From: Hormiphora californensis
Taxonomy: Eukaryota; Ctenophora; Tentaculata; Cydippida; Pleurobrachiidae
NCBI GenBank assembly: GCA_020137815.1
Contig: CM035350.1
Span: forward strand, 7,771,524-7,835,523
Reading direction: 5' to 3'
Length of the DNA: 64,000 bases
Shown here: piece after piece, positions 41,433 to 51,615 of the stretch
Numbering within the stretch: the first letter of the stretch is position 1
Layout of the letters: every line of letters starts with the position of its first letter
The notes under the pieces: model-generated
What the model saw: only the letters and a program-made list of their open reading frames with translations
What the model was told of the DNA's origin: nothing
Databases searched by the model: none
Made by a program: the position numbers and the translations under genes

Positions 41433-41600
41433 TGCTACACAGCAGCTATACAGAGGTTATTGAGATTAAATGGAGAAGTTAAAAAGAACACGTCGAAGGG
41501 CAGAAAAGACTAAAACGAATGATATACTAAAAATCCCATAATCAAAGAAAAAAGAACGAGACACAACATGTCTTTATCAATAAGAAGAAAGTCACAGTTC

Positions 41601-42880
41601 TTATTTGATGCCACAGCCTCGCATGGAGGGTGCAGTAATAACTTCACCGTTCACCTTCCAAGGAACACCCTTATACAGAGCATGACCCTCCGCAGAAACC
41701 AGGAAATCGGGCTGGACACCCTCGAAAACCTTCTTTTTTGGGTTCAACTGCTCCACTGGGGTAGCGGGGTATCCCTCGACTGTTACCTTGTCGCCCGGTT
41801 TAGATCCGGCGGGCGGGGCCAGGATTTCAACTTTTTCAGGAGTACTTGCACACATGACCATTGCATGGGACATGATACCTGGAGATGGGGGGGGGGATAA
41901 GTCATGGATAGAGGGTGGTAGAAGAGGAGAGGATAAGGAAATAAAACTATCAATAAAATCTCACCCCTCATCTTGGCAGGCTTCAAGTTGCACAACAGAA
42001 TACACGGTCTATTCTGCATCTCTTCAATGGGAATGTGTTTCACCAGTCCGCTAATGACCTGTCGAGGCTTCTCCTCCCCAACCTCAACCTCCTCAAGATA
42101 GAGCCCATCTGCGTCAGGGTGCCGTGTGGCAGTTTTAATTAGAGCCACCCGCATATCCAACCGGGACACGTCCACGGGAAGGGCCTCAGCTCCACCGGCA
42201 GCCGGTTTGGCAGCTTTGGGTGCTGCAGCCTGAGTGGGAGAGAGATGTACTATCACACATCATCATACTAGTATCATGGCACGATACATGAAATAAATAT
42301 ATGTTATCGTGTACCTTCTTTTGCTGCTTCTTTGGCTGTTGTTTCTGCTCCGTTTTGGGGGGCTCAGACACTGCAGGTTTAACAGGAGCTACTGCAGGTG
42401 TAACAGAAGCGGCGGCTACTGCAGGTTTCGCTATATTGGCTCCTGGTAATGGCACCTGCTTACGGCCATTCATCACCTCAGCATCGTATAGAGACTTCTT
42501 AGCCTTCTCGACCTGGTCCTTCAGCTGTCTGTTATCAGCCTGTGGAAAGGGGTGGAATTACAGGCACCGTTTTGTATTAAACCAAACTAAAAAGACTTTT
42601 GAATGATTAGCTTCCTGGTTGAACTTGCTTAGGTTTACAATAACACATTAAATAATTTGCCTAGCTAGACTGTGTTTCGCGCACCCTGCCCCAAATGTAA
42701 AGGAGGGTTAGAACATGACAATAAATAATAACAAATATTCCTCACCAGCAGTTGCTTCTTGTATTCAGAAGTGTTTTTGACAAGAGTTCCCCTACTTTTT
42801 AAGGCTTCAAGTTGCTTCCTCAGCTGTGCAACAACAGTTTCAATTTGAGCCGCTTTTGTGGTACACGTTCGAAGGGCCAT
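41601..42880 (-). CDS. AIMP1: AIMP1/p43, EMAPII-domain protein
   Basis: Four exons in phase: 42880-42746, 42539-42315, 42229-41965, 41878-41601, about 300 residues (human AIMP1 is 312). The N-terminus (MALRTCTTKAAQIETVVAQL) has leucine heptads used for multi-synthetase complex assembly. A Lys/Gln/Pro/Ala-rich linker follows, then the tRNA-binding OB fold (DVSRLDMRVALIKTATRHPD, ADGLYLEEVEVGE, VISGLVKHIPIEEMQNR, CNLKPAKMRG) and the EMAPII C-terminal extension ending MRGCGIK. AIMP1 is a scaffold of the multi-aminoacyl-tRNA synthetase complex and helps deliver tRNA; its C-terminal fragment is a cytokine in vertebrates. I see no frame damage. Confidence 0.95.
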
Positions 42881-43264
42881 GATGCTAATTACTAAATATG
42901 TTTTAACTTCAGTACGGTACCTTTTGCTTATAAATGATAGGTACCGTACGAGGTACAGGTCACAGGAGTAATTCTGAGATCTGAGAAAAGAATTTCAGAA
43001 TTCAGACAGAAAATTTTGAATCCGATTCTAGATTGCCCAACTACTACTATCCAATGGGCGCTATTACGATCTGGGTGTTTGGAGGCCTGTTAACAGGTGT
43101 GCCCTGCCAAAACAGTACCCTGGACTAAAATGGCTCTAACCGCCAAACCACTCAACCGTTTTGACCAATCCAAAGTTTACCTGATAGGAAATGTTCAGCA
43201 CTAACCCAAACCCAAACCCCAGCCCTAACCTTAACCCTATTTCAGCCCTAACACTCCACACTCC

Positions 43265-43660
43265 AAATACCCAGATTTTAAGTTTTAAAATCAAGAGCAC
43301 ACCACAATCAAGAGAGACCAAAATCAAGAGCACAACACAATCAAGAGAGACCAAAATCAAGAGCACACCACAATCAAGAGAGACCGAATCAAGAGCACAC
43401 CACAATCAAGAGAGACCAAATCAAGAGCGCACCACAATCAAGAGAGCTCCCTATCCAGAAGATACCAGATGTGGTGCGCTCTTGAATTTGGCTTCTCTTG
43501 ATTGTGGTGCGCTCTTGATTTGGTCTCTCTTGATTGTGGTGTGCTCTTGATTTTGGTCTCTCTTGATTGTGGTGTGTTCTTGATTTTGGTCTCTCTTGAT
43601 TGTGGTGCGCTCTTGATTTTGGTCTCTCTTGGATTGGGTGCGCTCTTGGAGGCTCTTGAA
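43265..43660. repeat. Foldback minisatellite (AATCAAGAGAGACC)n
   Basis: The left half is four to five tandem copies of CACAATCAAGAGAGACCAAA plus ATCAAGAGCACAC; the right half is the same array inverted (GGTCTCTCTTGATTGTGGTG). The turning point is near 43460-43475. Long ORFs across both halves are repeat artefacts. Degenerate CCCTAA/CCAAACCC repeats lie just left (43200-43255). Confidence 0.9.
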
Positions 43661-43813
43661 CTTTATTATGGTTCCTTATAAATCCGACAAAATGTTGGCA
43701 AACGCGGGATAAGGCAGCGCTTTTCAAGACAAAATGTTGTGTCCTTTTTTTCAAAAAAAAAGGGACCACGCCGATTTTTTAATTTTGAGAAAATTTAATA
43801 GTGGAAGCTCTTA

Positions 43814-44005
43814 CGGTAATTCCCACGCCCCGTGGGAAAGTTTTCGACCGTGGGAAAGTTTTCAAACCGTGGGAAAAGAGAGATACATGCAATAACAAAT
43901 AAAAAACAATTTATTTTTTATAGTTATTGTATGTATCTCTCTTTTCCCACGGTTTGAAAACTTTCCCACGGTCGAAAACTTTCCCACGGGGCGTGGGAAT
44001 TACCG
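43814..44005. mobile_element. Palindromic MITE, TA-flanked
   Basis: 192 bp, starting CGGTAATTCCCACGCCCCGT and ending in its complement, with TTTCCCACGG repeats in the arms and a central AT-rich loop. Flanked by TA. It shares its right TA with the next element. Confidence 0.8.
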
Positions 44006-44007
44006 TA

Positions 44008-44229
44008 AAGTCGGATTTTTTGAAACTGTCACCCCCCTGAAATAACAAAATTTGCCATATCTCCGGTTTCTGATAAGGTAGAAACTTGAAATTTGGAGGT
44101 TCGGAAGAACTTAGCAAGATCTTCGTAACCTCCAAATTTCAAGTCTCTATCTCGTCAGGAACCGGTTTTATGGTCATTTACGAAGTTTGAAAATACCCAG
44201 GGGGGTGACAGTTTCAAAAAATCCGACTT
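44008..44229. mobile_element. AAGTCGG MITE copy 1, TA-flanked
   Basis: Ends AAGTCGGATTTTTTGAAACT and the complement, continuing as GTCACCCCCCTG inside; 222 bp, no ORF. The interior has inverted AACTTGAAATTTGGAGGTT copies. A second copy is at 55613-55763. TA flanks suggest a Tc1/mariner-type partner. Confidence 0.85.
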
Positions 44230-44675
44230 TAAGAGCTTCCACTATAAGAAATTTGTTCCATTTGTACCATGCAGCGATAAACAAAATTAAACCGCGCGTT
44301 ACATCTAGAATCTATGCGCGGCGCGAATACTTTTTTTATTTTTGAACTTTTTGTTTTAAACTTTTCAGTTTTCCGTTTTGACTTTTGAGTTTTGACCTTT
44401 TTTTTTGGTCCAGCTTTCTGCTTTCTGTCCAGTTTTCAGGAAGTTCGGGACTAACGCCTAACCCTAACGACAACCCGAACGCCAGTCCTAAGTCCTAACC
44501 ATACTTATTGAGCAATGGACGCATAACACACTACACAGAGGTTGTCGGCCTCGCCAGATATTTTTCTAATTTTCCTTCCTATTCAATCCATAAACACTGT
44601 TCATTGAACAGATCTCATCATTGGACATTGATACTACTCTCTCTTAGTATTTCTATCTATCTCTCTTTTCCCGGA

Positions 44676-44956
44676 CCCGGATTTGACTTCAAGGACACCC
44701 CTCGTTACGGGGCACGGGCAGTGATCCCAAAATTCAATCATGGGGCACAAAGGTCGGCGTCCACTATATTTGAAAACTCTTTTTCGGTTCTTGGGGCGAA
44801 ACTATGAAACACTCTTCCAAAGTGTGTCAAGGAGGCCGGGAATATCGATGAACTCAAGGTTGTACTGGGAGGTCACCTCAGGGGCATTGCTGATAGACCA
44901 CCAACCAGGGGGTACTCGTGTGTTCATAGAAACTCCTTGTTGGACTATGCCCTGAG
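44676..44956 (+). pseudogene. C-terminal remnant of a non-LTR retrotransposon ORF2
   Basis: One frame reads FKDTPRYGARAVIPKF, FSVLGAKL, stop, NTLPKCVKEAGNIDELK, ADRPPTRGYSCVHRNSLLDY. The order of G-x-KLWN-x-LP, a basic helix and PDRPP...NSLLD is typical of the tail of LINE reverse-transcriptase proteins. The stop is TGA where the family has Trp (TGG). No reverse-transcriptase core lies upstream, so it is a 5'-truncated dead copy. Confidence 0.65.
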
Positions 44957-45206
44957 CGGATTTCTAGTTGTAAAACATCTTTCTTTTTCCAATGCCACTA
45001 AAACGATTTCTGTAGCGTATATCAGGAGCTGGAGATATGATCAATTATGTGAATGCCCCCCTTGTTATCATCGAGGGAACGCAAATTTAACAGCACCCCT
45101 GGCCCCGAAAATCCTTTCTAAACTTTCTCACGTTCTTGTGGCACCGGCTATCCACCAAACTTGTTTCGTTTTTGAATCTACAAACTACAAAGTGGTAGTA
45201 TGATAA

Positions 45207-45720
45207 TATAACGCCCACTGCGCATTTTTTGGAGAAATAACACCCGCGCGGTAGCGGGCTGATATGACTGAACCCGAAGTGATAAATCTCATAACTCCCG
45301 CTATTAAAGTGCAGTTTATTACACGCAAGAATTCCCCCAAAAAGGTGTGAAAACTCTTTCTTTTGTTTGTGTGTACACACTGTTGCAAATAGAGAGAGAT
45401 TGACACAACAAGGGGCGGCAGAATGGCGACAAGAGAGAGAGACAAGAGAGACATTGGTAATCGTTATCTCTCTCTATTTAATTAGCACCCAATAGTTCGC
45501 TTGTGTGTGTGTGAGTGTCTAGACATCTATAGACATGTCTGGAGTTGAAAAGGGAACATATTTGAAGGGTTGACATGAGTTGTGTTACCTCTCTCTCGCT
45601 GTGTCATTATTTGTTGTTAAACTGTGAAACTTTGATGATGTTGAATAGTTTGTCAAATTGACTTTAAAAACTTGAAAGGGGATTAGTGTTGTTCTCTCCT
45701 TGCTTGCAGTGGGCGTTATA
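45207..45720. mobile_element. Inverted-repeat element, TATAACGCCCACTGC ends
   Basis: TATAACGCCCACTGC at the left and GCAGTGGGCGTTATA at the right, about 514 bp apart. There is no ORF of note. Parts of its complement (ACAGTGTGTACACAC, GAGAGAGATAAC) resemble the stretch at 45930-46426, so the two may be arms of one diverged palindrome centred on the three-hairpin module. Confidence 0.55.
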
Positions 45721-45729
45721 TGCTATATG

Positions 45730-45928
45730 AACTATGAACGTTTGTAGACTGGCGCGTTATGAAGTTGGCTGTTCCCAGTGCGAGCTGGGGACAGCCAACT
45801 GGAGTTTAATCGCCCGGCAGGGCGATTAAACTGGTTTAAATCCCGACGCCGATCCCGAGGCGCCAGCCGAGGGTGAGGGGGAGGTGATTTAAACCTATAA
45901 CGCGATAGGCTAACAAACGTTCATAGTT
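45730..45928. mobile_element. Three-hairpin module with closing stem (copy A)
   Basis: The outer stem AACTATGAACGTTTGT pairs with ACAAACGTTCATAGTT, and a second stem GCGTTAT with ATAACGC. Inside, three hairpins follow directly: AGTTGGCTGT...ACAGCCAACT, AGTTTAATCGCCC...GGGCGATTAAACT, and GGTTTAAATC...GATTTAAACC. Non-coding; it could be a MITE. Confidence 0.7.
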
Positions 45929-46422
45929 TATGAAACCCGATAGTAATTACACACAAATAAGAGACACAACACAAGGTAAAACACACAAGGAGTACTGGAA
46001 AATAGTCAACAGACGTCCCCAAACTGTGTGTAGACTAACTGGCACCTAGTTGCAACTGTTCCTAACATATTTGAGTAAGAGAGAGCAAGATTGGGGCCAA
46101 TACACACATTGAGAGATATTGAACAGTAAAAGAGAGAATGAGAGAGAGAAACGAATGGAATGCGATTATTTTGCCTCTTGATGAGAGAGATAACATTGAA
46201 AAGTGTTGCAGATGTGTTCCCCTCTCTGTTATTGACAGAACTGTGTGTTTACACACATTTTCATTACTTGGAAATTTACACGCATGTTATGAAAATGAAG
46301 AGAAACGCGTGAAAAAGAGCACTGGTCTGATAAATAGCGAACAGGGTGTTAAATCCCCCAGCTCGCAGTTATCGAGTGCGCGTAAAATGTTCAAAAGACT
46401 GATAAATCAGCTATCGGGTTTC

Positions 46423-46568
46423 ATAACACCTTATGTGTATCAAATATATCGCCCTCACTACGTTCGGGGCGATATATTGCATATCGTCTCCTTGCTCCGC
46501 AAGGAGCCGATATGCGTGCATATCACGCCCCGCGCGGGGCGCGATATACAGATACACACCGGTGTTAT
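46423..46568. mobile_element. Three-hairpin module with closing stem (copy B)
   Basis: Outer stems ATAACACC/GGTGTTAT and GTGTATC/GATACAC enclose three hairpins: AATATATCGCC...GGCGATATATT, GCATATCG..CTCCTTGC/GCAAGGAG..CGATATGC, and ATATC-GCCCCGC/GCGGGGC-GATAT. The sequence is unrelated to copy A although the layout is the same. About 140 bp upstream of the HERPUD start. Confidence 0.7.
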
Positions 46569-46706
46569 AGCACATATAATATACACTAGTCATAGTAACT
46601 GTTATGTGCATGTTTTACCGTTCCAATTGCCCCATGTTTTCTGTACTAAAAAGTACTAATTCTATACCACAAAAAACCATAAAATATGAACCATGTTTAG
46701 CAGATA

Positions 46707-49012
46707 ATGAACGGATCGGGAGGGATGACAAGTGTGATTATACGGACCCCGGATCAGCGGGTAAAGGATCTCACCATCGAATGTCAACCTGAGTGGACTG
46801 TTGCAAATTTGAAACATCATCTCTCCCAGTTGTACCCAGGAAACCCTGTAAGTATTGATACTAATTGAGGTGTAATTCCCCAATTATTGGCTTGTTCCAC
46901 CCTCAGCATCAAGATAAATGTCTATTGTCTGTACGTGAAACCAGTCGCTTACTACTAACTACGTATATATAATGATAACTCCGTAATTCATTCAAAGCTC
47001 TTTTACTGTTGTTGGATGTCATGTGCAGCTCATTGTGCTTGTGAGTCGCTGTCAGTGATCTGTATAATAGCACAAATAACAAAAGGTCTCGTTAGCCAGC
47101 CACCGCCCTCTTCTAGTTTGACGTCTTTTGTTCACAAAATATACAGACACCTGTTGATAGTCTCTGCTGTTTTAGAAGGGGGGTGTTTAGTGTTCACTCA
47201 AGTCTCAATACTGAACACTGTTCAGTGTTGAACATTGTTTCATGTTGCTGGGCCTGTAATCTAGTGATTCAACGATGAAAAATGACCCAAACTATAATTA
47301 ATGGCAATTTACCATCCTGGACAAAGATAATTATCGTTTTAATTCATTTCAGAAGGAGGATAAACAGCGTCTGATTCTGGCCGGAAAGTTGCTTCAGGAC
47401 AAGACAAACTTGGACGAAATTTTCAAAACAGTAAGTGAAGAAACAAACCTTAGCAGGAGTAAGTGTAAAACACAACAACAATAACACTCCCCTTTCAGTA
47501 TGATTTCCAGCCGATAATTCACTTTGTATGTACACAGACCCCTCCCTTGGAGCCAACAGTTAGTGAAAGTGAGGCTACAACAGGTCTCTTCCTCCTCCTC
47601 CCGAACAACGTAGGTTGCGCAATCAGCAACGTTAGAGTGCGTGGTTAGTGTGTGTGGGTGTGTCTTTTGTGTATGATGAGTTTAGTCGTGGGTATTATAC
47701 AGTCACGTACAATGTAGTCTGCAGTAGACAGTTGAATTAGAGTGTGTGTACAAATTTCTGTATACGTAGACATTATTTTCGTCCTATTGCTAGCTTGTGC
47801 GCGTCTAGTGTGATGAAAGCGACAGTTGCTAGCATTTGAAGTCTATTTTGGGTGCGCGTCGTGTTTCTTCAGCGGATAACACACGTTAGCTCATCTCGCC
47901 GGGTCCAATCCCATATATAATTCCACATACTTGTAAATTCATGAAACACCACCGTAACCCTTCTATTTTCCCTTCTAGGGTCAGTACAAATAGCCAGCCA
48001 GCTGGGGAGCCAGCCCGACAGCCAGTTCAACAGGCTCACCTCATTGGACATAACAATACGCGATGGGGAGCACACGTTAACCACCTTAACATGTGGTATC
48101 AACAACTCGAGCAGAACCAGGAGGCCGGAGCAGTACTTTACGCACCTCACTTGACCGAGGCTATGCTGAGGAGACACCGGCCCCAGCAGGCACAGGAAGG
48201 AGAGGACAATGAGGAAGAAGCTCAACCTGCTGCTGCCCCTCCTGCCCCTGCACCTCCCGCCCCTATTGACCCAGAGGACCAACATGACTTATTGGATGTA
48301 TTTTATCTTATTATCAGGTGAGGGATCATACTTTCCTAAAACTTACATATCCCTACCAAGGTTTTTCGTATGATTATGGCATTTGATTCAGACTATACAT
48401 CTATTTTCCACTAAATCGTATGTTTTTCAGAGCGCTTTTCCTCCTGGCCCTTGTTTGGAACTACGCCAGTCCAGCACGGTTTTGTTTTATGGGTGTCTTC
48501 CTCTTCTACATGTACCTATACCATGCCGGCTATGTGGTCTTACCTCAGTTGTTCACCAGGTAAAACAGCTGTTTTAGTGAAAATGTTTTGCAATGCGACT
48601 ATAAATTGAAATATGACTACCTTACTCTCGTTTTTTAAGAAACCGATTTAGTGGACAAAACCCTTTCCCCCGAGGATGCCACTAAATCGGGGTCCGACTG
48701 TAATTTGAACTAATTCTGTTTTTTGCTGTCAGAGCATTGGCCTGAAACATTCTCGCGCGAGAACTGTGGTCAGAGCATTGGCCTGACAGGTTTTTTGGGT
48801 TAATAATACCCAAACGCTGAGCAAACCGCATACCACCCGGGGCAGGTTTGGGTAACTAAACTAAACTAAACTAAATCTGTTTTTCCAGGGATACAATTGA
48901 ACCAAATGCCGAGAATGGAACACCTGCCCAGCTTTCACGGATTTCAATTTTAAAGAATGCCCTCATCTCGTTTGTTTCGTCTCTCTTTCCATCCTACGAG
49001 AACAATAACTGA
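46707..49012 (+). CDS. HERPUD1: HERPUD-family ER ubiquitin-like membrane protein
   Basis: Exons 46707-46847, 47353-47430, 47499-~47572, 47979-48317, 48431-48559, 48889-49012. An N-terminal ubiquitin-like domain (VIIRTPDQRVKDLTIECQPE, RLILAGKLLQDKTNL) is followed by a linker (MWYQQLEQNQEAGAVLY, Pro/Ala-rich, acidic) and two close hydrophobic segments (LLALVWNYASPARF, CFMGVFLFYMYLYHAGYVVL). This is the HERP layout: an ER membrane protein induced by unfolded-protein stress that recruits HRD1 degradation machinery. The junction between the third and fourth exons does not match in phase with the donor I chose (GCTACAACAG|GT), so a small exon at 47.57-47.97 kb or another donor is likely. HERPUD1 versus HERPUD2 is not resolved. 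Confidence 0.85.
48643..48700. mobile_element. Truncated pogo-like MITE copy
   Basis: Carries CACTAAATCGGGGTCCGACTG, matching the right end of the element at 21198-21369, plus part of its interior (AAAACCCTTTCCCCCGAGG, inverted). The left end is missing. In a HERPUD intron. Confidence 0.7.
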
Positions 49013-49087
49013 TAGAAGTATGAACTATGATAGTTTCTTTCCGGAATAATTGTCAAAGTAAACGCACATTACTAGGGCGAACAGCTC

Positions 49088-49182
49088 GGGTGAGGCTTGG
49101 TGATGACATCCCCTTCGCGAGCTTCGTTGCCGCGCTTCGCGCGGCCCTAGTGGAGGGGTGACCGCGTCACCAAGGGTGAGGC
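49088..49182. mobile_element. 77-bp hairpin element with 9-bp target duplication
   Basis: GGGTGAGGC occurs at 49088-49096 and 49174-49182 around a 77-bp body. The body has nested stems: TTGGTGA/TCACCAA at the ends, CATCCCCT/AGGGGTG inside, and a GCCGCGC/GCGCGGC hairpin at the centre. It lies 75 bp after the HERPUD stop, in the gap to the convergent RIIa gene. Confidence 0.8.
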
Positions 49183-49282
49183 AGCAGTGATTTGTTAAGA
49201 TTTTGTAGTGATTGTAGTTGATGTACAATGTTTTTTAAAGAAAATTCTTGTGATAGGAAATTAAAATTAACAATCAAATTGA

Positions 49283-51615
49283 CTAGACAGCAGAAGGGCT
49301 TGATTCCGTGGCTTCGGCAGACGGTTGACTAGCTTCGTCTTTTGGCTCTCCAGGCACTGAGTCACTAACAGCATCAGGTTTGGCTTCTGCAGTGGCTTCA
49401 GATTCTGCGGCTACCTCTGGTTCAGCGGCTGTCTCAGGCTCAGCAGATACCTCAGGCTCAGTGGCTACTTCAGTTTCATCGGCTGTCTCAGGCTCAGCAG
49501 CTACCTCAGGCTCAGTGGCTACCTCAGGTTCAGCGGTTGTCTCAGCTTCAGGCTCAGCAGCGGTTTCAGGTTCAGCGGCTACCTCAGGCTCAGCGGCTAC
49601 CTCTTTTTCAGCAGCGGTTTCAGGTTCAGTGGCTGCCTCAGGTTCAGCGGCTGCCTCAGGCTCAGCTGCAGTGGTTTCAGGTTCAGCGGCTGCCTCAGGC
49701 TCTTCAGCGGCTGCCTCGGGTTCATAGGCCGTCTCTGGTTCAGCGCCTGACTCGGGCTCAGCAGCAGTTTCAGGTTCAGCGGCTACCTCTGGCTCAGCGG
49801 CTACCTCGGGTTCAGCTGCTACCTCGGGTTCAGCTGCTACCTCAGGCTCAGCAGTGGTTTCATGTTCAGCGGCTGTCTCAGGTTCAGCGGCTACCTCTGG
49901 TTCAGCTGCTACCTCTGGTTCAGCAGCGGTTTCAGGTTCAGCGGCTGTCTCAGGTTCAGTGGCTACCTCTGGTTCAGCTGCTACCTCTGGTTCAGCAGCG
50001 GTTTCATGTTCAGCGGCTACCTCAGGTTCAGTGGCTACCTCTGGTTCAGCTGCTACCTCTGGTTCCTCAGCGGTTTCAGGTTCAGCGGCTGTTTCAGGTT
50101 CAGCAGCGGACTCTTCAGGTGTTGCTTCGGTAGAGTCCCCAAGTCCAAATGCGGCTGACAGTTTCGATCTAATAGATTTCATGGACTTGACTGACTTCGT
50201 TGACTTAGCTGAAACATTTGATGCCTGTCGAGTTAAACCTTCTTCGGCATTTACTGACTGTTTTGAACCGAGCTTGCTCGACAGTTTCTTGGCAAGGGAC
50301 CTCATTGACAGTTTTGAAACGGACTTTTCAGATTTCTGTGACCTATTATCGTCCTCGGAGTATTGTTGAGCTTGTTCTTCCTTTACAGATGTGCTAGATA
50401 GATGTTTAGATCTAATCGATCCAGCAACGGATTGTTTCGATTTAACGCTACTCTCAGAAGGCATTGTCTCTACAATCTGTACGTTGGAGACCACCTCCTT
50501 AGGACCAGCATCTTCAGGTGCAAGTTCGGCGGGAGTAGCAGAATCAGAAACGTCTTCATCAGCGACAGCAGCTAGAGCTGCCTCAGTTTCCTGTGGCTCA
50601 CTGGGTTGTTCTGGCTCAACTGGTGGCTCTATTTCCGCTGGCGTTTCTGAGGACTCTTCTACAGGAACGGCAGGAATTTCAGCTATTTCTGCTATCTCAA
50701 GTTCATCCAGTGCCTTTATTGTGGACGATGTTGACACTGCAGATTTTACTGACTTTGACGACTCTTTTGCGGTAACTTTGCTCTTGGTTGTTACTCTTGA
50801 TTTACCACTGACGTTACTTTTGATGGACTGAGCGGCTGACGCACTGCTTTTCACGGAGGTCCTGCTTCCGATTGGCTTTGAGCTATTTGATTTGACTGAC
50901 GCTTGCGAAGAAGATTTGACAGAAATCTTAGACGTCCTGCTCTCCGCTCTGCCTCTAGAAGAAGCCGTTGATTTCATTGACCGCGATGACACGCCCTTTG
51001 ATACTGATGCTTGTGAGGGTTGTTTTGGAGTTACCGATGTTTTGCTCTTTTTTAAGGACACTTGACTCGTTTTGCTTTTTGATGAAGCAACTTCGGCGAC
51101 TGAAAGATGAAGTAAAATATGTCAATGAATAATGATTTGTCGATAGAGGAATGCATGCTATATTGATACTGATCTAGTGAACAACAATCTATATCAACAT
51201 ATTATCATAAAAGCTCATTTTTTGCTTCTTGTCTCATAACATTAACTGAGTGAATGAAACAGAAATACTAACCGGAGGGTTTCGGTGCGGGTTTAGATGA
51301 CGTTTTGGATTCTTGGCACAGTAGCTGTTGTGATGCTGCTATAAGAGATTGACTCATTTTCTGGACACTCGAAGATGTAGCATCTCCTGGATTGTTGTTA
51401 TTTGACTTAGATATGTCCAAGTATGACATAACCTTACTCCGCCCAGCTTTGCTAGATTGAAGATGGCTCCCAACATCAGCCTGCATGGACGCAAAGTACT
51501 TAGAAGCACAATCAATCACATTATCAGGCTGGCTTTTTAGAACATGGACTACAAATCGCTGGAGGACATCGGGGAATCCCTCAGGAATAGAGTAGGGAGG
51601 TCCTTTAGTGGCCAT
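49283..51615 (-). CDS. RIIa docking-domain protein with long acidic repeats
   Basis: Two exons in phase: 51615-51273 and 51099-49283, about 719 residues. Residues about 7-45 (YSIPEGFPDVLQRFVVHVLK, SQPDN, CASKYFASM) form a RIIa dimerisation/docking domain, as in PKA regulatory subunits, SPA17, CABYR and ROPN1. A Ser/Lys/Thr-rich region follows, then about 250 residues of degenerate Glu-Pro-(Glu/Ala) repeats (AAEPEVAAEPETAAEPE). The RIIa domain binds A-kinase anchoring helices, and such proteins are common in cilia and sperm flagella. No IQ motif or membrane segment was noted. The architecture is most like CABYR, but no orthology is claimed. Minus-strand TTC/GGT codon repetition makes long false ORFs on the other strand. 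It converges on HERPUD with 270 bp between the stops. Confidence 0.85.

Noticed and set aside
43200-43255. Telomere-like CCCTAA/CCAAACCC repeats as a chromosome end
   Set aside because: Only a few degenerate units inside a gene-bearing region; at most interstitial repeats.
49380-50369. Plus-strand ORFs of Ser/Ala/Gly or Gln/Leu repeats
   Set aside because: Antisense shadows of the Glu-Pro-Ala repeats in the minus-strand RIIa gene, which has a recognisable domain and correct splicing.
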